From: Rhea pennata | Taxonomy: Eukaryota > Chordata > Aves > Rheiformes > Rheidae | Assembly: GCF_028389875.1 (NCBI RefSeq) | Contig: NC_084702.1 | Coordinates: 67,739,582 to 67,803,581 of the forward strand | Reading direction: 5' to 3' | DNA length: 64,000 nucleotides | Shown here: positions 1-12,600 of the stretch, piece by piece | How positions within the stretch are numbered: the stretch's first letter is position 1 | Layout of the letters: every line of letters begins with the position of its first letter | The notes under the pieces: model-generated | Told to the model about the DNA's origin: nothing | The model's database searches: none | The model's input: the letters and a program-made list of their open reading frames with translations, nothing else | Translations under genes and position numbers: made by a program

Positions 1-442
1 AAACTAGTTTAGAGCTGACAGGGCTGATGGAAAGATGTTATGTATGACCCATCCGCTTAGGTCAGAAAGCAGTAAATGATATACTTTACATGCAAATGTA
101 TGCTGATCTGAACAAAGATACTTCTTTAAATCAGTCTTAGTTGTGACTTGTGAGGTGGTTTTACAGGACCTACCTGTTTTCCAGGCTTTTGAGAAGTGAG
201 AGGATGGAAATATTATGCTAGTGGAAGAGGAGAGTTTCACGTGAGAACAGGGCAAGTCATGACTGATGCCACTTTAACCTGCGTTATGGTGTTAGATATG
301 CCTCTGCAATCAAATCATTGTGTAAGCCGTGTGCCAGTGAACCCATCATTCTTTACTGTGTTTTCAGTGTGGATTGCTGATTATTGCTAGAAATTGTCTT
401 GTTCAAGAATTAAGGTGTTGTTCCTCCCACTTCACTTCATAG
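1..442 (+). other. LIFR: LIFR intron, 3' end only
   Basis: This stretch precedes the first LIFR exon in the window and ends in a pyrimidine-containing acceptor with AG at 441-442. I see no exon, repeat or other feature in it. The incoming phase 2 shows that the preceding exon lies to the left of the window. Confidence 0.7.
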
Positions 443-606
443 AATATCTGGTAAAAATGTTTCATGTGATGTAAATGACATGAACGGAGAGCGTGTCTGT
501 GGCTTCCCTGTGAAGGCTGATCAAAAAACCTACAATTTCACATTAGGCGTCTTCAATCCTGTCGGGCAAACAGAGTCCTCAATTTCGGTTGATTTGTTTC
601 AGAGAG
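443..606 (+). CDS. LIFR: LIFR exon: C-terminal half of cytokine-receptor module D4
   Basis: The exon encodes the second half of the N-terminal module of the membrane-proximal cytokine-binding unit. It contains NVS and NFT sequons and the strand motif YNFTLGVFNPVGQ, which resembles the human counterpart YNFTLNAHNPLG. It enters in phase 2 and ends in phase 1 at a GTAAGA donor. Splitting such a module across two exons is typical of the gp130 receptor family. Confidence 0.9.
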
Positions 607-3600
607 GTAAGACTTAAGAATTACAAAGATGTGCTTACCGGGAGCTAACCAGTTGTTTAAGTTCAGAAGATCTGTAACATGCTGTGCTTACTATTATTTT
701 GTTCTGTTGTCATCGATGTCTTGCACTGTTCCGTAATTTGAACTTAAAAGAAAGCTTAGGACATGACCTGTGGCAAAAAATAGGTGTGCGTGGAGATGCC
801 ATGTCTCCACAGCCGTGCTACCAGATTGGATACAGTGCTGTGGGGATAATGCTACTGCAATCTAATGATTAGCCAAGGGCTGTTTACACATTACTTCATG
901 TTCCAGTAAGCATCAATCATTAAAATTTAGGTGTAACTTTATGAACTGTGAGTGACCCCATATTTCAGTGCCTGCTTATAGGGCAAGATCTTACAAGTTT
1001 ACTTTTGTAGGATTTGGAGCCTAAAAAGGTGGTGCTAAAAGGGAATAGCAGTACTGTTGCAGCCATGATCCTCTCCTGCCATGGTCTGTTGAAGGAAGTA
1101 ATATCCTTATTAGACTCCCATATATGAGGAAAGGGAGATGACGACCTCCTTTCTGGTACATATTCCCTTCTTCCCCTGCCCTGTTGTCAGCCTCCACAGA
1201 CAAACACAGCCATGGATTCAGGGGTTCCTAATGGTTTCAGTATTCAGTCATTCTCTGACAAATTAGTTTTTTCTTCAAGGAATTGCCTTTTTTTTTTTTG
1301 TCCATTTCCTAATTACAACTGAGATTAGAACTATCAGAGTCAATTGACAAGTCCTGCAGAAGCATCATTTGTTTCTGTTAATTATAAACTGAGCTTTTTT
1401 ACACCCAGTAGGTACGACTGCTGTTTCCTATTAGATTCCTTTGTTCCCCTCGCTGTACAGTTAATTCCCAATATAGAGCACACCTTTGCTTAAAGGTAAC
1501 TGGGCCAATTCTAGCAGTTGAGTTTTCTCTAATAGCTACAATTACTATTGAAATATTGCATAAAGAGAGTTTTGGGGAGGAAGAGGTTGTTCAGGAGTTC
1601 TGCCCTTCTGAGTCTGCAGATTGTACGTCCTAAGTTAAAGAGTTCATGGTGAACAAGATTGGGTTAGTTTCATGTATCACTGTGGTCCTCTGAAATTGCC
1701 CATGTTCCAGGTAATTGCGCCTTTTAAAAAAAAAAAAGATCGGTGAAATGTTTTTGTGAGTTGCCAACTTCTCGCAGGTGACTTCATAGCACCAGCTGTC
1801 CTAGTCGCTAATCAGATAACTTATTTGTCTTTCTGATTCTCTTGGTTCTTTTAAAATCTGATTTTTCAGAGCTAAACTTTTTTTCTTAGAACTGAGGTGT
1901 TTTTTCTTTAATTTTTAAGTTCATCCAGAAACTCCAGAAAAATTAACTGTTTTTGGGAACAGTCCTACAAGTGTCCATCTGCGTTGGTATATAAATGGCA
2001 GCTTTACTGACATCCGGCTTCTCTGTCAAATTGAAATTAGCAGCAGTCACTCTGAGCAGAAACTGGTAAGAACTGCTTTTAGTGGAGTTTGGTTTGCTCA
2101 AATGTTGATCTTTTTCACTGAACTAATAACACTTGACATTCTTTTCATAGCTTCATTCTGATCATCTTACTAAATGATTAATGCGGTAATGACTAATTAG
2201 TAGTCTGACATCTCACAGTAGATGACTAAAGTCCATTTACTTGAATCAAGAAGAGTTATAACCTATTGTTGCCTGCTTTGTTTTGTTTGGTTAGTTTTAA
2301 ACAAATGGGAGAGAAGTCAATTTAGCAGCCACATTATTTGGTGCATGGAGAAGGTGCATAGTGTTTTATACTGCCCCTTTACGAAATGGTTCTTGTGCTT
2401 TGTCCTTCATGATACAAGCTGTACCAACACACGCTAGTTCCCAAGGTGTGCTGCTGCTCTGCAGACTTCCACAGTGGTAGTTTCTCATTGCCTTTTGCAA
2501 TCTGTGGTTCATTTTCCCCCTCCGCCCCGGAGAACGTTGCAGCTGCTCGCTGTCAGCGGTTAACATGCACGTGGCTGTAATGTCGAGTTGCTAAACCTGC
2601 TTGCATGTCAATGGTGACAGGATAGGGAAGGATTCTCCCGTTAGGCATATGAGTAGGCAGTCCCGATGAAGACTTCTGCATCTGGAGAGAAGATGGTATT
2701 TCTGGGTAGAGCTCAGATTTCCAGCATGCAGGCTTAGAGCTGCCTTGGTGTGTCACTGACTGGAGCTGCGTGTTGACGCTGCAGACCGTCAAAGGAGCAG
2801 AGGGTACTGATTCAGGCACCAGCATCAGATGCCGAGCGTAGGTGCTGGGAGTATATCTTCTTCTTCTTCCTTATTGCCTAACTTAGCACGTGGGTGATCC
2901 GTTTGTTGGGGAAGACCGATGGCAAAACTGCTTGTTCAGTTGGCCCAAGGTCTGTACTCCGGCTCTGTGTTTGCACATTCAGATGATACATCTCTGACTA
3001 GCTCAGCTAGGCTCACGCTGAAGTACCTGGTCTCAGGGCACAGAACATAGCCTGAATTTGCAATCTGAATACATTGACCTCAGAGGCTGCTTAGTAGGAT
3101 GCTTGTTTCTCAGTTGGATTTTAGCAACCGAGCTGTTACTCACTTAGAGTTAGTTGCCTACCAGGGAAAGCCTTGAATGTCCGTCCAGCCACAGAAGTGA
3201 TGCGGCTGAGACTGAACCTGATCATTAGATACGCTATCCCTAAGATAACAGGGCAGGAGTTAAGGCATGCTCTGTACAGAGGGGGTTTTAAAATACTATT
3301 GGAGCGCTTACAGTGTGTGAGCTCTTACATTTTCTCTGTAATCAAATGTGTTAAACAGTACCCAGAGATTAGGCACTGCAAAGAAAATCATGGCTATCTT
3401 GGGAATTAACAGGAGAAGGAACTGGCTTTGAGATGTGAATAACGGCTCTGGCAGATGAGCTGTGTTGGGTTTTGGTGTGGTAGTTTGAGAGAGCAGCAGC
3501 AGCAGTTTGTGTGCTCCCAGCAGTTACTCCTGGAGCGGTTGTGGCCCCTGGAGCAATCAGCGGTGAGAGCAAACGCCGATGCGTCGCCCGCCCCCGGCTC

Positions 3601-6600
3601 AGCTTAAATTGCCAGCAAGGTGGATTGCACAGCTCTGTCTAGCCTGGGTCGCACGGGACGAAGCTTGGGGCACATAGTTGCTCGTGAACGCTGCTACTGG
3701 TTCGGTAGTCTGGGGCTATGGGAGATGGTGAGGTCTTGGGCTGCCACAGCGATTCACCTCACTCGCCTCTACCAGAGCCCTCCATTACAGATGCTTTTGA
3801 AACACAGCACACAACTTTATAAAAGCTTTTGTAATACTATGTTGTCTCTCGTTGCTTAATAATAATAATAAAAAAACCTCTGAGTCTTCTGTAATGAAAA
3901 AAGTAGCGGTGCAATTGTTATGGGGTTTTAGATGGCATTTTGGGGACATTTTCAGAAGCTTTTCCATCCATGTGAGAGACTGTTGACTCTTTGATATTTT
4001 TCAGGTTGTTATTTAACTTCAGAAATTACAATTAGTTGCAGCTGAAAATTTTTTGGAGTCCAGTTTTTGGCGGCTGTGATGCACGTTTGTTATAATTAGA
4101 TGCAATAAATATATTCCCAGGCTTAGAGTTTCTTTAGTAGCCATAGAACTTAAATACTCCCTAGACTTGCGCCATTTTAAGAGTGATTAGTACTGTGAAA
4201 TAGATGTGAATAGAGATCACTTGGGTAAGACATACTGTTCTTCAGAAGAAATAGGACTACTAAGAGGGCTGTGGTAAGTGTCTTGCTCAGACAGTCTTCA
4301 CTGTGCTTCTGTGCATGTGTTTTAGGAAAAATATCACCTTTTTAGGTGTTAGGACTTTCAGTATAATCTAAGTAGAAAAAAAATCATGTCAGTTTTATAA
4401 ATTTTTAACAGCACAACGTCTCCATGCCTGGTCGAAAATACTCAACTTACACAGCTCAGCTGAATGCATTGCACCCATATACCAAATATGAGTTCAGGGT
4501 GCGCTGTTCAGCTGCTGACCATTTCTGGAGATGGAGTGATTGGAGTAGAGCAGAGGAACACACAACGTTGGAAGCCCGTAAGTCTATTTAATTCTTTGAT
4601 GATAAAATATTGAAGTTGTCAAGTCATATTTTAAAAGTTGCAGGAAGGGAAGCTAATATTTTGTTTGATAGATATTAAATTGTCTTTCACACAACTTATT
4701 AAAAAAAAAAAAAAATCTCTTTTGTCTTAGCTCCTGCAAGAGGACCAGATGTCTGGAGAGAGAGATGTCCTTCTGGAAGAAGTCTAAAAATCTTCTGGAA
4801 GGTAGGATAGGAAACTTAATGTTTTAAAACATTGTATAATCTAACTCTATGAAAATAATATTCTTACACATTTATAAATGGGTGAAGTTTATAGTCAGTA
4901 AATAAGATTATTTTTCTTAACTCTTTCTAGAATTGTTCCTTAAGACAAATATTTTTCCCCAAATAAGAATATGATGGAAGTTTTATATTTAAAAAGAAGT
5001 GTTATTGAAAAATTTGATTTGAGAAGAATTTCACCTGAAGAATTAAATTTTTAACATATCCTAGGTAAAAAATAAAAACTTAGGAACTTAGATCTTCATT
5101 CCTAAAATCACATTCTATTAGCTGTCTTTTCTACCTGGTAGTCCTATGTGTTAAGACTCATAATCCTATGTCTCTCTCTGTTTTTTCCATTTTGTTTTTA
5201 ATGCACTCTTTGACTGCTTCATAGCCGTTGTCCCTTTCTGAAGCCAATGGAAAAATAGTGTCTTATGAAGTGTCATGCTACCTGCTAGATACACCGCTGC
5301 AGCATAAAGAAGTCGCTGAACCCTCAAACAGTACTGAGATAAAGCTTGGAAGAAATGATTGTGTAATTAGCGTTGTAGCCAAAAATCATGCAGGGTTATC
5401 TCCTCCTTCGAAGATAACGAGCGTGGACCTGCCGAGCGGTGAGTGCTCACAGCAGAGGTCTAAGCGCCGTCTCAGCTTGGGGAATATCTGGGAAAGCTTG
5501 TTTGTTAAAATATAGGATGATGCATGCTTTGCTTTGATTTGGAGAGTTTATTGAACCCAAATCTCCCTGCAGTGCCCTGCTTTTGGTGCTGTGTCTCACC
5601 AAGTAATCATGCTGATACTGCACGGCTGATAGTGTGCAGTGTCTGCAGTGCAAAATCTTGCACTTGCCTGGAGACTTCCCAGGAATAACAAGGGTGAAAC
5701 TAAGTCATTGACACGGGTTGGTCTCTGATGCTTAGGGAGCCCGATTTGTTCTGCAAAGTGATGTAGCTGAGACAGATAATGATTCTCATGAAGATGCTTT
5801 TACAGCTCTTTTTGAGCAAAAAGAGAACTAGATTCTGGAAGTTGTGGAGATGTCCCTAGTACAGGTCTGTGGTGTGGGACAGACGATGGCAGCTGGAGCT
5901 TTGCAACTCATTTGCAGCTTTCACTTGAGAAGAGCTCCTGGAAGTCTGAGGTTCCCTTTGGTGTTACCCAGCTTGTACTCACAGAAGATTTGCTCCCAAG
6001 TTGGTACAGGAATTATCTGAGTCACTGACTGGAGTCATGAAACATGACTCATTCACCGAACTGCATGACATTTCTACCCAAACAGTCTTTTCTGGCTGCT
6101 TCCTGTGTACAGTCTGTAAATATTTCAAATGTCCATAAGAGAGCAATGGCTCTGAAGCTTGAGATCTACTCATGAGGTTTAGTGAAAACTGAAAACACAA
6201 ACAGAGGATACTCTGTCTTAATGCATCTGTCACTGTCTCTGAAAAGTGCTCTGCAGACAGTCAGGGTCATATAATCTGTCTGTCACAGGCTCCACTGCTA
6301 CAGTAGGTAGCACTGGAGTGCTGGTCGTTATTTATAGCTGCAATCTGAAGTAGTAGAAATACACCAAAAAGAGCAGAATACTGCTTATTACTGTCCTAGG
6401 TGAATCTCTGATCTTCTGACTCAGGATATAATATTTAGTATGGTGAACTTAAGCATTTTTAGAGAGTGTGTGTTCACTGTCCATGGAAAGTCTTTCCTGT
6501 AAATAGGAAAACTAAATCAGTTTAATTAGAAGTATACTGTCTTCCAGCATCATAGAAATATGATTTCTCTGGATGCATAATAGCTTTTGGGGGGGGTGGA

Positions 6601-9600
6601 AGTATTGAAGTACTTCTGGATTTGTCTTTGTTTAACCATATGTGTCTTTCTGGCCATGAGCAAACTAGAATAGGATTAAACACTTCAGTATATATTAAAA
6701 ATGTTTAGAATTATGCAGTCCTTCAACATTCACAGCAAATCTGTGAGAATAAAGTTTTCACAACACTGCTTTTTAAAAATTGCCCTTTCCCTTCAGCCTC
6801 CCATGGTTTAGGACTTAATAACATGAAAAAATTGACTCAGTAGGGGATCATAAATGAGAACATTGAGAGGAAAAAAAAAAAAAAAAAAAAAGGAACTCTG
6901 AGATTGTTTCTGAAGATCTGTCATGGGGCCCGCGGCTGTTGTAGTGGCCTTTGGAAAACATCCATGAGCTCTGCAGGACCCTTCCTGACATACAGCCATA
7001 GAGGGAAACTACTGGAATGAGATGTTGTTCTCTGATCTCATGAGTTCAAGGGCAGCTAAATCTTTAATAACCAGAAATTAAAAAATTAACTGAAGGCAAA
7101 GCAGAGGATTGTTTGTGTGTTTTTTGTTTGTTTTGTTTTGTTTTTGTTTGTTTTTGTTTTTTTTTTACCCTTGGTGTCTCCACAAAGCTTAGCCCCACTG
7201 GGGACTTGTCTTTTGCTGTTGGTTCTCAGTGAAAAATTGTTGTCTGTGCTGGGCAAAAGAAATACAAAGCAAACTTAGATGGAATGACAGGAGGAATTTG
7301 TAGCTGGAGGCCCCTGCCAAATTGGTGTCAAGTCAGATTTGAGCCTGACATCTATGGTAAATGCTTACCTGAGCTGCAGCACTTCTCATCATCCTTCTCA
7401 AGCCTGGCTGTGGGATTTGCTGCAGGCTACGTCTGATTTCCAGCACTGCAGAACCGAATGCACCGCTTTGAATTTCACAGCACCGGGAGCACGCTCCTTG
7501 TTCTTAGAAATGACTGCGGTTCATAAAGCCTGCGTGCGTGGCTGGATGGCTTTCTTGTAGCACAGATAAGTGTCTGCTCTCTGATGGGTTTTTGTGTCAT
7601 CTTTGTTGTAGACAATGTCAAAACAGAGCGGGCCGTTGCGCTGGGGAATGGAATTTATATTTCTTGGAATTCTTACCCCAACGTGACCTGTGGCTACATA
7701 GTAAAATGGTGTCATTCATCTGGGTCTGAGCCCTGTAGCGTGGACTGGCAGAAATTTCCTTCAAATACAACAGATGCAGTGATAAAATCTGGTAAGTCAG
7801 AAATGAGAATTTTTGAGTCTTTCTGATTCAGAGATTGAACAACAAGTGGAATGAGAACATTACCAATATTATAGATCCAGGGTTGTTGTGTTGCTGTGTA
7901 CTTGTGTATATAAATGAACCTCTTCTTGATACTGTGTTTATTTTGATTTCTTATGCTGCTCTGCCAAATCCAAATATTCAGTCTTGATTTAACTGTTATC
8001 ATCCTATTTTATTAACTGTTTTGAAATTACCTTTTCTAACTACACATAAACTTCCTCATTCAGCCCTAAACTTCCTAAAATTTCCTAATGCATAATAGTT
8101 AATCTAGAGTTTTGAATTTTATTCAGATGCTAAACATAAACTGTGCTGCTTGGGACAGAGGAGAGACTTATCTGTTGTTTTTGCACGAGGCAGATATTTT
8201 TAAGTGTGAGCTCCATGTGTTGGCTTGCTGTCAGCAATTGGAATTTCCTGGAACAGGGCACATTCCAGGTCTCTAGATGCTGGTGGGCAGGTCAGGGAAA
8301 TGAAACTCAGCTGTGGTAAGACTAGTAGGAGCGGAAGAGGAAAGAGAGGACTCAAAGATGTAGGATTTTTCTTTGCTTCCTCAGAAGGGTATTTATTTGC
8401 TTTTTAGAAGAGTTTAGGATGTAAAGTCTCCATCAGAGAAAACAACTTGGAGCTGTGTATGTGAGGGGAGGACAGGAATTTTGACAGGGGGCAATATGTT
8501 GTTCTTAATGTAATTGCAACACCTCATCCATGTTGGTTTTGTTTGCATTGGCTATAGCTTGCTTTTTCTAAGCAGGCAGTACTGTGTTTGCCCTAGGGTG
8601 CGTGGGTCTACTTCTGAGCATTTTGCTGGGAAGTTTCTTGCAGCAGGTTGTAGGAGCTGCCAGGCTGCTAGGGGAAGGATTAAACTAGTAAATTCAGCTC
8701 TGTGCTTAATCCTGCAAGGAGACTCTTTCAGGCTGGACCTGAGCTCTTGCAAAAACACGCTTGAGTGCTCTAGTGGGCCACAGTGGCATCCTGTTTAGCG
8801 GGGAAAAAAAGGATAGATGATCAATTTGAAATTATTGTGTGCCTTTGACTTGAGGAAATCACAGAATGGGGTAAATTATTTGTACATCTGATACCAAACA
8901 CCTAGGCCTCTGTTGAAGACATAGAAAAGGGAGGTTTGAATATCTGTTTTGCAGAGTCACATTTCAGACTCTCTTTTGTTGTTGGAAAGCTTCAGTATCA
9001 CTTTTGAGAGTTCTCTGAATTACTTTTGTGCTGTTTCTGTAATAAGCCTGTGTATTTTAAAGATGCATTTGCATTTTTGAGTAATCAGGATCTATGTAGG
9101 TGCTGTGGGAGGCAACAAAAGGGATTGTTTCTGTAACTTCATAGTTTGTGTTTCCTTGTGGAAAAACTTAATGTAATTTGAGTAGATTATTTTATATTCT
9201 ATTTGTTTAGAACTGAAATTGCTCTGAGAGCTAGACTTTTTTCTTTACTGCCTCTAAACTGTGTCTAATGGCATAGCTTTTATAGGAATTACTGATGGGG
9301 ATAGTATTGATACCTAACACTATGGTCTAAAACTTTTTTTTTTTTAATATGTACTTAAATGCATGCATCATCGGAAAGCTAAAAGCATCATTCTTCCTAA
9401 GTCAAATCTTGACAATGATTTTCTCTTGTAGCACTGTTTAGACCTGGTGTGCGATACAACTTTTCTCTATATGGCTGCAAATCCAGTGGATATCAGTTAT
9501 TGAAGAACATAACTGGGTATATGAAAGAGCTGCGTAAGTGTACTTTATTGTTCAGAATCATTACAAAGTAAACTTAAACTGTGCCTATTTTTAGCTCAAT

Positions 9601-12600
9601 GTTAGCAGAAGATTAAGAACAGAATCCCTTTATAGTACCGTTGACTTCTGCAAGTCCTTCGTATAAAACTGCATATAGTTCTCTTCTTAGATCCAGTTAT
9701 CTTTCAGTTTCTGTACAACACCCATTTTTTTCTGTGCTTTTGCTTCAAATACAAAGTGCTGTGCTATTGAGTTGAAACTCTCTGAATGGATTGCCCTCCT
9801 TTTTCTTAAGAACTCCTGTTTGGAAGTTATGAATGCATGGGGTGTGCTTGCTTTCTCTCCCCGCCATGCACACACCTCACATCCCCATCACAGCCCCTGG
9901 GCTGAACCACCTGCATGGTTTGTGTGCAACCTCAGATGTCTGCAGCAGCACATTTGCATTTCAAACCAGGCACCTTGTGGTTATATGAAAGCAGCCGCTT
10001 GCAGTTCTCGGCACGCGCTCTCCCTGTGTCCTCCAGCGTGCTCGGTTGCATAGGGTGTCGCAGAAGCTCGCTCCGCAAACGGCGACGTTGCAGAGTTGGA
10101 GGCACAGGCGTAACCTGAACGACAAGCATGGGATCACTTGCCCAGGAAGGGAAGGAGCTTTTCCTGATTTGTCAAATCAAAGTAAACTTCTGAGCAGGTG
10201 TGGTACAACTCAGCAAATCTAAGAGATGTCCCCAATGTTGCTGATGAAATGCACTTCTTACACCATTTCACTTTGAAGTTTAACGTGTTTTTGCTGGAAT
10301 AATTTGCTTGGAAAATAAGCTGATCGCATAATCTGAGCCTGTGGAAGTACCCTTGATTATTTCGTTGTTAGAAATGAAGATGAGATTCAGGCAATTTTAT
10401 TAAAAACTCAACTTTCATTTGTATCTCTTTAAAAATCCTGAACAGTTTATTGGGAGAAGGGTTTTCATATGGGTTCTTAACAGAATTGGAAGCTTTCAAG
10501 ATTAAAGAATTTGGAGTGGGGGGGAAATCCACTGAATGCTGAAAAGAAGCTTATTAGGAATTGAGAAATTTATTCACTTTGCTGAAGAGTGCAAACCTAT
10601 TCTAAAACTTCATATTTGCCTTGGACCAATAGCCATAAGGACAACATGGATGTCTTAAACATGAGTTCAGCTTCGGAAGATGGACACAGGTCGGTAACAG
10701 GCATCAGTTGATGTCTGTCGTGTGACTGTACACAATATCTGCTGTGATACTTTCAATGGGATCTAGATACTGGAATAGGGATTTGCAATGCCTGCTGAGA
10801 CTAATTCATTTAAGCTGAGGTAGATCTCCTTGATAGGAATGTGAACTTCATTTAATTTGAATACAAGCAATGTAGTCACGGAGATAAAGCTCTAAAAAAA
10901 ATAAAGACTTCAGTTTGCCTGCTCTGAATGCTTATACCAACTTTCTGGGTTTGTTGCAGGAAGAGGGATAAATTACACATGTGTCTGCCAGAAGGCTGTT
11001 TAAGGAAATGTTTTTTCATTCAGCTTCTGTTGGTAGATAATATGCGGGAATTACTGATAAGGAGACAGACATCCTGATCAATTTGTAGGATCACCTACTC
11101 AGTTTTTTTCACATGTCCTTGAGTGTGAGAAGAATATTTGGGAGAAAGCTGATCATACTAGTTCTGAAATAAAATTGCTGCAAAACTTACTTGGGTTCAG
11201 CATTTAATGAGAGTGTGTTAGTTTCTTACTAACTTTCTCCTTTATAATTCTCCCTGCAGCTCCGAAACGTGCACCAAATTTTACCGTAGAAGAAACATCT
11301 TCAGATTCGATATTGGTAAAATGGGAAGACATTCCTATTGAGGACTGTCAGGGTTTTCTAGAGGGATATCGGCTTTCCTTTGCAAAAGGTGAAAAAGATG
11401 CTTTAAAGCCTAGGCTTTCAGAATCAGGTAGGTGAAATCTGTAGATTGCAACTTCCCTGTTCAAGTCTTATTTTATTCCCTAGTAGTTTAATCTCACTTG
11501 GAGGGAAGAGGAAGCAAGGTGTCTTAATTACAGTTCGGTTGCATTACTCGGTGACGGAATTGGCCCCTGGTATATGACAAAGGCATTTGGAAGATCAGCA
11601 ATTTGTGTGGGCAGCACAGTTATTCTTTAATACAAAGCAAAAGTTGGAGAAAGCACTGACTCACCGAGGCCATAAAGCTGTGCAGTGACTAAGTGACAGT
11701 GTGACACACTGCCCTCTGTACAGATTCACTGGCTAGAGGACAGGTGGGAAGTTACGTGGCTCTATTTAATCGGGTATGTTCTTCCAGTACCCATCCTGTA
11801 AGGGCACGTCTGTGCAGAACTGAAGCCCAGCTCATTAACTTAATAGGATAAACCTGAGTGTAAAAACCAGCCTACGGCAGCATCACACGCACCATATTGT
11901 CCCCTGCTGAGCAGCATTCCTGGGATCCTCTGCTTCTTTCCTTTCCAAAGACTGTTCTGCAGGCTTAATATCCTGATCTTCAGAAATTCCTGCTTCTGCC
12001 GAGGCTGTTTTTGAGAAATCCCCTCTTACAAGTTATTCTCTTCTTGCTTCTTGCAAACAAACAGGGAATCCAGAGCTTAAAGTTAAGAATATCACTGACT
12101 TAACAAAAAAATCTTTGAGAATACTTGATCTTCAAGGCAAAACAAGCTACCAACTGGACCTACAAGCCTACACTGCTGGTGGGATGAGCCCTCCAAATAG
12201 CCTCTACGTGGTGACAAAGGAGGATTGTAAGTTAAATATCCCTGTTACTAGTATCCTTTAGCACAGAGGCTGTACAATGTACGTAAAGCTGAGATTACTT
12301 TATCTGATCCCTTCAAGTAGTTTGAGCCTACAGCCTACTTTTCATTTTAATTTATTTAGTTGTTTATTTTTAAATATAAAAAAATTCTGTGAAGAAAAAA
12401 AGAAAGGCATTCCTTTTATAGCTACTATGTAGTTCATGGTAATGTATTCAAGAAAAATAATTCTCAAACTACTTCTAGACATGGTAGAGTCTTAGCCTTT
12501 TCAAGCAGCTAGTTGTTTTTGTCAAGTTTCCCATGATGAATATCTGCTAATAAATGGTGGGAAGAAAGGCAGTATGGAAATATTTACCAGTTTCAGAATT

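Larger units (their letters stand above)
5439..7611 (+). other. LIFR: LIFR intron
   Basis: Intron of 2,173 bp. It holds an A run at 6871-6891, a T/G-rich simple repeat at 7111-7166 and an AATAAA hexamer at 6748-6753. No exon is recognised. Confidence 0.8.
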
